This document shows, in pieces, positions 54,312 through 63,800 of a DNA stretch of 64,000 nt. The notes beneath the pieces are model-generated. The model was not told where the DNA came from and searched no databases. It saw only the letters and a list, made by a program, of their open reading frames with translations. The stretch lies in assembly GCA_018268015.1 (NCBI GenBank), contig JAFDXJ010000041.1:1-64000 (forward strand), written 5' to 3'. This DNA is from Bacteroidota bacterium (GTDB lineage: Bacteria; Bacteroidota; Bacteroidia; Chitinophagales; Chitinophagaceae). The position numbers and the translations under genes were made by a program. How positions within the stretch are numbered: position 1 is the stretch's first letter; each line of letters starts with the position of its first letter.

Positions 54312-56885
54312 ATGATTAAAAAAATATTTTTTTGTATAAGCTTATTGTTTGTACAACAAATAGTATCAGCACAGATAAAACTTCCTGCTTATCCTGATTC
54401 ATTATTTCCTACTTATTATCATCAGCGTTATTCCCTGTTTAAAGATATGCCTCAAACAAAAGGGGATATCATTTTCTTAGGCAATAGCATAACCGACGGG
54501 AGCGAGTGGAATGAATTGTTTAATGATAAGCGTTTAAAGAACCGCGGTATTAGTGGCGATATTACAGCAGGAGTGATTCATCGTCTGGATGAAGTAGTAA
54601 ACAGAAAACCTGCAAAAATATTTTTAATGATTGGTACAAATGACCTCTCAAGAGGTATCAGCGCTGATTCGGTTTTGAATAATATTTTGCTGATAGCAGA
54701 TTATACTTATCAACAATCACCGGCAACCACTCTGTATGTACAAAGTATATTACCAGTAAATAGTGTGTATGGAAAATTCCCGGATCACACAAAAAATAAT
54801 GACATCATCAACGGCTTGAATGCACAACTAAAAGCTAATGCCACATCTCACCATTATCAATACATTGACCTGCACGACCGCTTCATGGATGCCAATGGTA
54901 AGCTCAATGCCACGCTAAGCAATGATGGATTGCATTTGCTGGGTGATGGCTATTTACTATGGAAACATATTGTGTTTCCTTTGCTGTATGATGTGCAAGA
55001 AAAACCATCGTTGATACCCTTGCCACAAAAACTAACCTGGAAGAATGGACTTTTTCCTTTGTATAAATGTCATACCATTTTAGTAAAGGATAATGCGCTT
55101 AACAAGGAAGCAAAATTGTTGAAGACCATGATTCAAAATGCAGGAAGGCAAATAGAAATAACTAACAATGCCGGAAATGAAAACTGCGTTATTGAATTAA
55201 AGTTATCTCCGCAACAAAATGCCGCAACTTCTGAGGAAGCATATACTTTAAGTGTAACAGATAATAAAATACTCATCTCGGCGCATTCAGCACATGGAAT
55301 TTTTAATGGCATACAAACTTTGCACCAGTTGATGCGTGACGGTGTAATGATTGATGCCTGTGAAATAAGTGACCAGCCAGCATTTGCATGGCGTGGATAT
55401 ATGATTGATGTGGGCAGAAATTATATGTCTATGCCACTGCTGAAACAACAGATAGATGCCATGGCCATGTACAAAATGAATGTGTTTCACTTTCATGCTA
55501 CAGAAGATATAGCCTGGCGCTTTGCCATAAACAAATACCCACAGTTAACAGAGCCGGGTACCATGCTGCGCAACAAGGGCATGTATTATACCGAAGCAGA
55601 AATAAAAGAGTTAATTAAATATTGCAAAGAAAGATACATCACTTTTGTGCCGGAGATAGATATGCCGGGGCATAGCGCCGCATTTAAAAGGGCTATGGGA
55701 GTAGATATGCAAAGTGATTCCGGAATAGTTATTCTTAAAAATATTTTGAAAGAATTTTGCACTACGTATGATGTGCCGTACATACATATTGGCGCTGATG
55801 AAGTAAAAATTACTAATAAGAATTTTGTACCTGAGATGACTGCTTACATAGAAAGCTTTGGTAAAAAAGTAATTGGCTGGCAACCCGGCGGAAATTTTTC
55901 TAACAGTACTATTCGACAGTTGTGGATGGATGATAATGCGCACCACACTTCAAACAATGAAGTTCAATTTATTGACTCCAGACATTTATACCTGAATCAC
56001 ATGGATCCCCTGGAAGCGGTTACTACTATTTTCAACAGGCAACTTTGTGATAAAGAAACCGGTGATGCAACGGCATTGGGCGGCACTATTTGCATGTGGC
56101 CCGACAGGGCTGTTGCAAAAGATGAAGATGTATTGAGGATGAATCCTGTTTATCCTGCAATGCTTGCCTTTGCCGAAAGAAGCTGGCGTGGCGGCGGGCA
56201 GCGTGGTTGGATTGCAAATATTGTTGATGGCGATAAAAAAGGGTTTGTTGATTTTGAAAACCGATTGCTCGATAATAAATCTCTTTATTTTAAACATCAA
56301 ATTTTTAATTATGCAAAGCAATCAAATATTGTTTGGAAATTGTATGGACCTTTTAGCAATGATGGTGATTTGACAAAACAATTTTTGCCTGAAACAAAAA
56401 ATTGGAATGATGCAACAGCTAAAGTATATAAAGAAGAAACCGGCGGCACCATTGTATTACGACACTGGTGGGCGCCGCTAATAAAAGGCGCTATTGATAA
56501 ACCCGAAGACAGCACCACCTGGTATGCCGTTACAAAAATTTGGGCAGAGCAGGCAGGAGAAAAAGATTTTTGGATAGGCTTCAATAATATTTCCCGTTCT
56601 CCGGCCACAGACTCACCACCGGCAGATGAATGGAATAACAAAGGAGATGCCGTATGGGTAAATGGAAAATTAATACCGGCGCCGGTTTGGCTTAGGCCAG
56701 GGCAAAAAGGTAATTCAGAAAATCCATTAACCGATGAAGGGTATGAATACCGAAAGCCCACCAGGATATTTTTACAAAAAGGCTGGAATACCGTTTTAAT
56801 TAAAGCGCCTATAGCAAGCTTTAGGGGCAAAGACTGGCAAAATCCCGTGAAATGGGAGTTTACATTTGTACAAGTGGCGCAATAG
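54312..56885 (+). CDS. Two-domain enzyme: SGNH/GDSL esterase fused to GH20 beta-N-acetylhexosaminidase
   Basis: The 857-residue protein has a signal peptide (about 1-20, V-S-A-Q). The SGNH hydrolase (about 30-225) has the Ser59 block G-N-S-I-T-D-G, G82 in block II, N110 in I-G-T-N-D, and the Asp205/His208 pair in N-D-G-L-H. The GH20 part (about 235-670) has an N-terminal alpha/beta domain, then the barrel with G-Y-M-I-D-V-G-R, P-E-I-D-M-P-G-H and the catalytic D496-E497 pair in H-I-G-A-D-E-V. A C-terminal region (670-857) of unknown fold follows. All catalytic residues are in place, so both activities are likely: deacylating a glycan and removing terminal N-acetylhexosamine. Confidence 0.92.
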   Translation: MIKKIFFCISLLFVQQIVSAQIKLPAYPDSLFPTYYHQRYSLFKDMPQTKGDIIFLGNSITDGSEWNELFNDKRLKNRGISGDITAGVIHRLDEVVNRKPAKIFLMIGTNDLSRGISADSVLNNILLIADYTYQQSPATTLYVQSILPVNSVYGKFPDHTKNNDIINGLNAQLKANATSHHYQYIDLHDRFMDANGKLNATLSNDGLHLLGDGYLLWKHIVFPLLYDVQEKPSLIPLPQKLTWKNGLFPLYKCHTILVKDNALNKEAKLLKTMIQNAGRQIEITNNAGNENCVIELKLSPQQNAATSEEAYTLSVTDNKILISAHSAHGIFNGIQTLHQLMRDGVMIDACEISDQPAFAWRGYMIDVGRNYMSMPLLKQQIDAMAMYKMNVFHFHATEDIAWRFAINKYPQLTEPGTMLRNKGMYYTEAEIKELIKYCKERYITFVPEIDMPGHSAAFKRAMGVDMQSDSGIVILKNILKEFCTTYDVPYIHIGADEVKITNKNFVPEMTAYIESFGKKVIGWQPGGNFSNSTIRQLWMDDNAHHTSNNEVQFIDSRHLYLNHMDPLEAVTTIFNRQLCDKETGDATALGGTICMWPDRAVAKDEDVLRMNPVYPAMLAFAERSWRGGGQRGWIANIVDGDKKGFVDFENRLLDNKSLYFKHQIFNYAKQSNIVWKLYGPFSNDGDLTKQFLPETKNWNDATAKVYKEETGGTIVLRHWWAPLIKGAIDKPEDSTTWYAVTKIWAEQAGEKDFWIGFNNISRSPATDSPPADEWNNKGDAVWVNGKLIPAPVWLRPGQKGNSENPLTDEGYEYRKPTRIFLQKGWNTVLIKAPIASFRGKDWQNPVKWEFTFVQVAQ

Positions 56886-57034
56886 TCAAGCATTTCTAAA
56901 TTATTTTGAATGGTCTTTCAATTTTTCTATTAGGCGTTACTTTTAAAAATTCATATATTGCAACAAAGGATTGTAATAATCTTGAATGAGATTATTTTTA
57001 TTCAAATTTTTTCTTAACCTAAAACTATTACCTT

Positions 57035-58072
57035 ATGAAAATGAATTCAATTTTTAAAACATCAACAGTTTCTTTGATCTTTTTTCTGCTTTTGCAGGGA
57101 TGTACAAAAAATGATCTTTTGAGTTCTGTAAATGATGAGGAGAATGATGATTTCTTTTTAAAAGAACAACCAACCGAACTTAAAAGCCCCATGGTGAATG
57201 TAAAAACATATGGCGCGGTAGGAGATGGCGTTACCAATGATACTAAAGCATTTCAAGACCTGATTGATAGCTTAGCAGTTAATGGAGGTGGTACGGTTTA
57301 TGTGCCAAGAGGAAATTATGCCATTGATGCCCAGGTCTCTATTCAGTTAAAAAGTGGAGTAAATATTTATATGAAAGACACATTAACTATGTTGTCTGCC
57401 ATTCCAAATAATCTGAAAGAGTATAAAATTATTTCCATCACAGATGCAGACAATGTCAAAGTGGTTGGTGGAAAAATTCAGGGCGAGCGCAATCAGCATA
57501 CAGTGGTAGATCCCGGTCATCCGGGAGAATGGGGAATGGGTATTGGCATTTATGGAAGTACGCATGTGCAAATTACTGACCTGATTGTAGCAGATTGCTG
57601 GGGTGATGGTATTTATATTAATAGTAATGGAGAAAGCGGAGGCCCTAGTAAGTTTATACTGATCAATCATGTCATTAGCCGGAATAATCGCAGGCAGGGA
57701 ATGTCAATTTTAAAATCAATTTATGTGCATGTGAAAAACAGCCAGTTTATATATACAAATGGAACTGCGCCGCAGGCTGGGATAGATATAGAACCAAATA
57801 CTGATACAGCCAAAAAGGTTGCCATTATTAACTCCGAATTTGCATACAATGCCGGAGGTGGTATTAAAACCTGGATTGTCAAATCTGTACCAACCGTTAT
57901 CACGGATGTACGGATACAAAATAATAATATCCATCATAATGGGAATTACGGTATTAATCTATCTGGTGGAAATAAAATAAATGCCACAAACAATACCATC
58001 ATGTATAATACATATCCCAAAATTTATGCAGTGGATACAACAAATTGTGTACTGGAACCTAATTATTATTAA
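57035..58072 (+). CDS. Lipoprotein with right-handed beta-helix (pectate lyase-like) domain
   Basis: The 345-residue protein has a lipobox (L-L-L-Q-G-C, Cys23), then a short linker, then a parallel beta-helix from about 50 to 345. The opening N-V-K-T-Y-G-A-V-G-D-G-V-T-N-D-T motif is the hallmark of the Pectate_lyase_3/GH28-type N-terminus. Repeating N-N-x-I and N-I-H-H-N-G turns mark the helix coils. Clear GH28 acids (N-T-D, D-D, G-H-G, R-I-K) are not visible, so enzyme class is open: lyase, hydrolase or binding protein. Attached to the outer membrane or facing the periplasm. It follows the GH20 fusion by about 150 bases and precedes the D-aminoacylase-like gene. Confidence 0.85.
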   Translation: MKMNSIFKTSTVSLIFFLLLQGCTKNDLLSSVNDEENDDFFLKEQPTELKSPMVNVKTYGAVGDGVTNDTKAFQDLIDSLAVNGGGTVYVPRGNYAIDAQVSIQLKSGVNIYMKDTLTMLSAIPNNLKEYKIISITDADNVKVVGGKIQGERNQHTVVDPGHPGEWGMGIGIYGSTHVQITDLIVADCWGDGIYINSNGESGGPSKFILINHVISRNNRRQGMSILKSIYVHVKNSQFIYTNGTAPQAGIDIEPNTDTAKKVAIINSEFAYNAGGGIKTWIVKSVPTVITDVRIQNNNIHHNGNYGINLSGGNKINATNNTIMYNTYPKIYAVDTTNCVLEPNYY

Positions 58073-58123
58073 GTCTTTTTTTTGCAAGAAAAATTGAATT
58101 GGCTGTAACCCGCGAAATAAAAA

Positions 58124-59869
58124 ATGGACAAACGTGTCATCAAAAACGGAAAAGTATTTACGGGTGATTTTAAAGATCATGCAATAATCCAGGATATACT
58201 CCTCTCTTCATCCGGTGATATTTTGGAAATACGGCCTGATATAGAATCAACTGACTCGGAAATCATTGATGCTTCCGGTAAGTGGGTGATGCCGGGATTT
58301 ATTGATACCCACACCCATTATGATGCAGAAGTGATTGCCTCACCCGGCTTGAAAGAATCGGCAAGGCATGGGGTCACTTCCATTGTATTGGGCAGTTGTT
58401 CTGTATCGGCTCTTTACAATAATGCATTGGATACATCTGATAGTTTTACACGGGTTGAGGCAATTCCGCGTGAAGTGATGCTGCCCCTGCTGGAAAAAGA
58501 AAAATCCTGGAACACTTCAAAAGGATGGCTGGAATTTCTGGAGCAAAAACCATTAGGCATTAATATCGCATCATTTGTTGGGCATTCTGATTTAAGGATG
58601 AAGGCTATGGGTATTAAACGTTCCTTAAGTAATGAAGAACAAGCAACATCCGAAGAGAAAAAAATGATGTCCGCCTTATTAAGTGACGCTTTGGATGAAG
58701 GTTTTTTAGGCCTTTCAACAATGGATAATCCCTGGGATAAAATGGATGGGGATAAATACTGGTCACATAAGACGCCTTCTTTTTATTCAAGCTGGAATGA
58801 ACGCGCTCCCCTCATTAAAATGCTGAGAGAACGTGGCGCTATTTTACAGGGAGCTCCAAACTTAGTAACCCGGGTTAGCGCTTTTAACTATGCAATGGCA
58901 AGTGCCGGAATTTTTCGAAAGCCATTAAAAACAACGATGATAGCCATGATGGATCTAATCGGCGATCGATATATTTATCCATTGGTCGCTACGCTTTCAA
59001 GTGTTTTTAATAATGGTTTCAATGCAGATTTTAGAATGCAAAGCCCACCGGTTCCATTCACGGTTTATTATGATGGAGTGGATTCGGTAATGTTTGAAGA
59101 GTTCCCTTCCGGCGAAGCACTAAGACACCTGGCAAAAAATCTTGATCAGAGAAATAATTTAATTCAAAGCAAAGAATTCAGAAAGCAATTTAAAAATGAG
59201 ATCAAAAAGAAGTTTGCTCCTAAAGTATGGCACAGGGATTTAAGTATAGCCTATATTTTGAAATGCCCGGATAAACAACTCATAGGGAAAAATTTTTACC
59301 AGATTGCTGAAGAACGGCATGAACATCCGGTAGATACTTTTTTGGACCTGGTAGTGGAATATGATAAAAAAATCTCCTGGACTACAACCATAGCAAATGA
59401 CCGAATTGAAAAGTATAAGAAACTCTATAACAGTTCCAATAATATTATCAGTTTTTCAGATGCCGGCGCACACCTCAATAATATGGCCTTTTACAATTAC
59501 CCATTACAAATGATTAGGAGGGTGCAGGAATCCATTGATAATGGCAAGCCAATCATGTCCATGGAGAAATGCATCTGGCGATTAACAAAAGAACAAACGG
59601 ATTGGTTTGGGTTGCACACGGGTTATCTCTCTCCGGGCATGCCTGCCGATATTTGTATCCTCGATCCTTTATATCTGTCTTCAGTAGTAGATGAAATAAC
59701 AACAGCGCCAATTGAAGAGTTTAATGGATTTATCCGTTTAGTAAACCGAAACCCTAAAACTGTCTCGTATGTAATGGTGCAAGGAAAAACTATTTTCTAT
59801 GATGATGAATTTGTGGATGGCTATGGTAAAACAAAAAAGTTTGGCCGCTTTTTGAAGAAAATGAATTGA
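58124..59869 (+). CDS. N-acyl-D-amino acid deacylase-like amidohydrolase
   Basis: Amidohydrolase of 581 residues with no signal peptide. An N-terminal strand domain precedes the metal motif D-T-H-T-H-Y-D (residues near 66-72), the G-S-C-S-V-S loop where D-aminoacylases carry the bridging Cys, and a late F-S-D-A-G-A-H metal Asp/His block followed by C-terminal P-A-D-I-C-I-L-D. By family it removes acyl groups from N-acyl-D-amino acids, in the cytoplasm. Its place at the end of the glycan island is unexplained; peptides or amide-linked groups on the glycan would be one possibility. An unrelated passenger gene is equally likely. Confidence 0.85.
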   Translation: MDKRVIKNGKVFTGDFKDHAIIQDILLSSSGDILEIRPDIESTDSEIIDASGKWVMPGFIDTHTHYDAEVIASPGLKESARHGVTSIVLGSCSVSALYNNALDTSDSFTRVEAIPREVMLPLLEKEKSWNTSKGWLEFLEQKPLGINIASFVGHSDLRMKAMGIKRSLSNEEQATSEEKKMMSALLSDALDEGFLGLSTMDNPWDKMDGDKYWSHKTPSFYSSWNERAPLIKMLRERGAILQGAPNLVTRVSAFNYAMASAGIFRKPLKTTMIAMMDLIGDRYIYPLVATLSSVFNNGFNADFRMQSPPVPFTVYYDGVDSVMFEEFPSGEALRHLAKNLDQRNNLIQSKEFRKQFKNEIKKKFAPKVWHRDLSIAYILKCPDKQLIGKNFYQIAEERHEHPVDTFLDLVVEYDKKISWTTTIANDRIEKYKKLYNSSNNIISFSDAGAHLNNMAFYNYPLQMIRRVQESIDNGKPIMSMEKCIWRLTKEQTDWFGLHTGYLSPGMPADICILDPLYLSSVVDEITTAPIEEFNGFIRLVNRNPKTVSYVMVQGKTIFYDDEFVDGYGKTKKFGRFLKKMN

Positions 59870-59896
59870 CAGTAAAGGATAAATTCTTTATTCCTC

Positions 59897-60553
59897 TTAC
59901 CAGCTTGCCAATACAGTTACCCCGCCTAATACTTTCTCATTGATTTGCACCTTTATCTCTGCATTCAAAGGCAATAAAACATCCACCCTGCTGCCGAATT
60001 TAATAAAGCCCAATTCCTCTCCTTGTTTTACATTGGACCCTTTTTCTACATAATTACAGATCCTTTTTGCTAAAGCTCCTGCAATTTGTTTTACCAGGAT
60101 ACTGCCTTTGTTATTTTCTATGACGGCACTGCAACGTTCATTTTCAGTGGATGATTTGGGATGCCATGCCACAAGATATTTTCCCTTATGGTATTGTTTA
60201 TATTTTACTTCGCCTGTAACCGGGATACGGTTTACATGCACATTTGCAGGACTCATAAAGATGCTTACCTGTATTCTTTTGTCCAGAAAATATTCCTGAT
60301 CAATCATTTCTTCAATCACGACCACTTTACCATCGGCCGGGCAGATGATTTCATGATCTGAAATGGTTAGTGTACGGATGGGTATCCTGAAAAAGGAAAT
60401 AATGAAAATTAAAAAGATAAATGAAAGGATCAGGAAGATGATGGATAAATAAGGCACAGCATCACTAAGGAATAAAAAAGATAAAGCATTCAATAATGCC
60501 AGGCCAAAAGCTACAATGATAATCGTTTTAAATCCTTCCTTATGAATATACAT
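59897..60553 (-). CDS. psd: Phosphatidylserine decarboxylase (short form)
   Basis: Pyruvoyl-dependent enzyme that turns phosphatidylserine into phosphatidylethanolamine, 218 residues from the ATG at 60553 (the frame runs 11 codons further upstream without membrane character). Two hydrophobic segments at the N-terminus (about 8-50) anchor it. The self-cleavage site is the Gly-Ser in K-F-G-S-R-V-D; the Ser becomes the pyruvoyl group. H-V-N-R-I-P and V-A-W-H-P-K-S-S-T-E-N-E-R are typical of the short archaeal-type or Bacteroidota family. It is encoded opposite to the glycan island and divergent from the sensor kinase. Confidence 0.92.
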   Translation of the reverse strand: MYIHKEGFKTIIIVAFGLALLNALSFLFLSDAVPYLSIIFLILSFIFLIFIISFFRIPIRTLTISDHEIICPADGKVVVIEEMIDQEYFLDKRIQVSIFMSPANVHVNRIPVTGEVKYKQYHKGKYLVAWHPKSSTENERCSAVIENNKGSILVKQIAGALAKRICNYVEKGSNVKQGEELGFIKFGSRVDVLLPLNAEIKVQINEKVLGGVTVLASW

Positions 60554-60806
60554 GGGGGCGGTTTGTTTTGCGAATGTACTACACAATTATGGGTGTGGCA
60601 AGACAATGCCTTCATAGAGGAAAAATCCGGATTGCCGTTAAATAATCGGGATTGCCCGATACATAAACTCTTTCCTACTGAATATTTCCATACATTATAT
60701 TTAAAAGTTATGGAAGTTCAGGAAAAGTATTTAAATTGATATTTGAAAAGACATTTGAAAAGGGCCATTTATTTTAGTTATTATTTATAAAAACCAGGTT
60801 ACAAGC
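60554..60806. other. Divergent intergenic region with two tandem hairpins
   Basis: The 253-base region between psd and the sensor kinase contains ATCGGG-ATTG-CCCGAT at 60645-60660, a perfect 6-bp stem with a 4-base loop, and just before it CGG-ATTG-CCG (60628-60637) with the same loop. Neither has a T tract. No exact TAnnTTTG element is seen for the kinase; TAATTGTG on the minus strand is a one-mismatch candidate for psd. Confidence 0.4.
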
Positions 60807-63800
60807 TTGCATAAACGCTCCATTATATTATTTTCTTTATACCTAGCCATCGTTTATTGTTTATTTTCATTTTCGGCATTAGCGCAGCCGCCTATGCCTT
60901 ATCATTCCCGTGTTTTTGGTCCTAAAGACGGGCTGCCTTCTGCTGATATTTTTTCCGTTACTCAAGATCATTTATCTAATTTATGGATCGGTCATAGCAT
61001 GGGCTGTACAAAATACAATGGGAGTACAATGGATCAGTTTATTTATGCTTCCAATAAACCCATAGGAACTGTTTATAGTTTCATGGAGGACACAGATTAC
61101 AGGCTGTGGGTGGGCGCAGAAAATGGCTTATATTATCTGGACCGGGATAGCCTTGTATCTATCAACTTTGTTAACTTGAAAACACCAGTTTATGATATTT
61201 CCCGGGATAATGAAAATAATTTTTGGATTGGTACGGGTATTGGGCCAATTAAAATACCAAAGGAGAAAATGCAGGATATCCTTGATAGCAAAAGCGTTGA
61301 TATCACAATGTATCTTTTAAAAGAGTGGCATCAAACTAATCTCATGCAGCAGAAAGTTATAAAAATTATCCATGCAGCTCATGATGTTCATTTTTTTTCC
61401 ACTTATAATGAAATTGTGATGTGGAAAGAAAAACATTTATCTAAAATATGGAGTACACAAAACCCGGTGGATTATTGTAATTCCCTGGCCTTCATGGATG
61501 ATAGTTTATTTATTAGTTGTAGCGTATCCGGTCTGATGATTTATGATGGAAAGACTTTATTTCCCATGAAAAAATCATATATGTATGGATATTCTCTTTT
61601 AAAGAAAGACAATCATATTTTTTATGTTGCACGGGATGAAATTTATTTAATCAATCCCTCTTCGATGGATATAAGCCTTGTTGCGCATATTGAGACTAAA
61701 TATATACGTTGGATTAAAGAATTATGGGTGGACCATGAAAATAACTTCTGGCTGGCTTCAAATGAAGGTCTTATCTATTTGAAGCCTGAGTTATTTGTGA
61801 ATTATTCATCAAAGATAGATGCACCTGAAAATGAAATTTATAGTCTATTTCAAACCCATACTGGGGAGATTCTTGCAGGGAGTAATCATGGAGTTTTATT
61901 CGAGTTGAATAAAAATGGCTTCAAATCTTACTCAAAATTGCCCCATATTTTTCCTCGTGCTGAAATCTTTTCCATCCAGGAAGATGCCGATAAAAGCTTA
62001 TGGTTTAGCTCAGGATATGAAGGCCTGGCACGGTTTAGAAATAATCATCTTGAATTTTATACAATTAAAGATGGTTTACGAGACAATACAAATAATTTCT
62101 TTTTACTTACCCATTCCGGCCGTCTATATACGGGAGGTGATAAAGGGCTATCAGAGATTGTATCAGACTCTTCAACAGGGAAAGTATATTTTAGAAATTT
62201 TATTTACAAAAGTGAGACCTCTACCAATAGTCATTTCAATACAGCCATAGATGATAAAAGTGGAAATATATGGGTTGGTTCCGAATTCGGCTTATTCAGG
62301 CTGAAGAATGATACCCTGGTCAAAATAAAGATTCAAAATTCAGATATATCTGATTTTGTTATTACGGATATTAAAATAGATAAAAATGGAGACTTGTGGT
62401 TGGCCACAATGGGTAATGGGGTTTTAGTTTGCTCGATTAATAAGGATCATATACCGGTACTCAGGCATCATTTATTTACAACAGGAAAATTTAATGGCAC
62501 CGGTTTTTTATCTGTCTTAATAGACAAAGAAAATAATATCTGGCTGGCCACTTATCAAGGGATCATTCGAATGGAACCGGGGACATTTATTTTTAGGTAT
62601 TATGATGCTGGTTCAGGATTTTTAAATTCCAGTTTTAAGTATATCAAATTATTGCAATCCACCGATGGCAGTATTTGGGCGGCATCTTCTTATGGCACAG
62701 TTTCTTTGGATCCTGCAAACTTTTCAAAAAAGGAATTTCTGAGGCCTGTTCATATTTCCAAAGTGATTCAGCATGATTCTTTATTATTTTTTGGGCGCAA
62801 TGAAATAAATAAAAAGTATCAGTTTTCTTACAGTCGTTACCCCATTACCATACACTTTGAAGAAATATTGTTTTCAAATCCTTCGGCAGTGAATTTTCAA
62901 TACAGGCTTTTGAATGTAGACACCTCCTGGATTAATATATATACTGCATCTTCAGTAATACTTCCAACATTAAACCCTGGTCATTACACTTTTGAAGTTC
63001 GGGCCTCAGCGGGTGATAATCAATGGACGATACCCAGTACTTTTAATTTTGAAATTACCGGTCCGTTTTGGTTAAATCCCTTTTTTATTGCATTCGTTAT
63101 TCTTTGCCTCTTTGGCTTTGGATATTTTTTATTAAAACGGAGAGTGGCATCAATAAAAAAAGAGGAAGCGCGTAAAACGGAATTGCAAACGATCAAGACA
63201 GACTCATTACGCTTACAACTGGAAATAGAAAAAGTGACGAGTTATTTCACGAGTTTAATTTCTGAAAAAAAGACTTTAGAAGAGATTTTATGGGATGTTG
63301 CTAAAAATTGTATAGCTAAGTTGGGTTTTGAAGATTGTGTGATATACCTAGTAGATAACGAAAAAAAGGTTCTGGTGCAGAAAGCTGCTTGGGGTCCCAA
63401 AACCACTGAGGAAAATAGAATTATTAATCCCATGGAAATCCCATTAGGGAAGGGCATTGTGGGTACTGTAGCAAAAACGGGTAAGGGCGAAATAATAAAT
63501 GACACTTCATTGGATTCACGCTATATTGTGGATGATGCCAGGCGATATTCAGAGATCTGTGTGCCCATGCTCGATAATGGTCAGGTTACCGGAGTCATCG
63601 ATAGTGAACATGCAGAAAAAGGATTTTATACCGGTATGCATTTCCAAATCCTGAGCACGATTGCCACACTTTGTACGGATAAAATCAAAAAAGTAGAAAT
63701 TGAAAACCTGGCAAGGGAAAAAGAGATTGAAGTAATCAAATTAAATCGGGATCTCGCCGCATCTCAGCTCACCGCATTACGAAGCCAAATGAACCCTCAT

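Noticed and set aside
56309..56893. Minus-strand frame of 194 codons opposite the GH20 domain
   Set aside because: Fully antisense to a gene with intact catalytic residues; no coding signs of its own.
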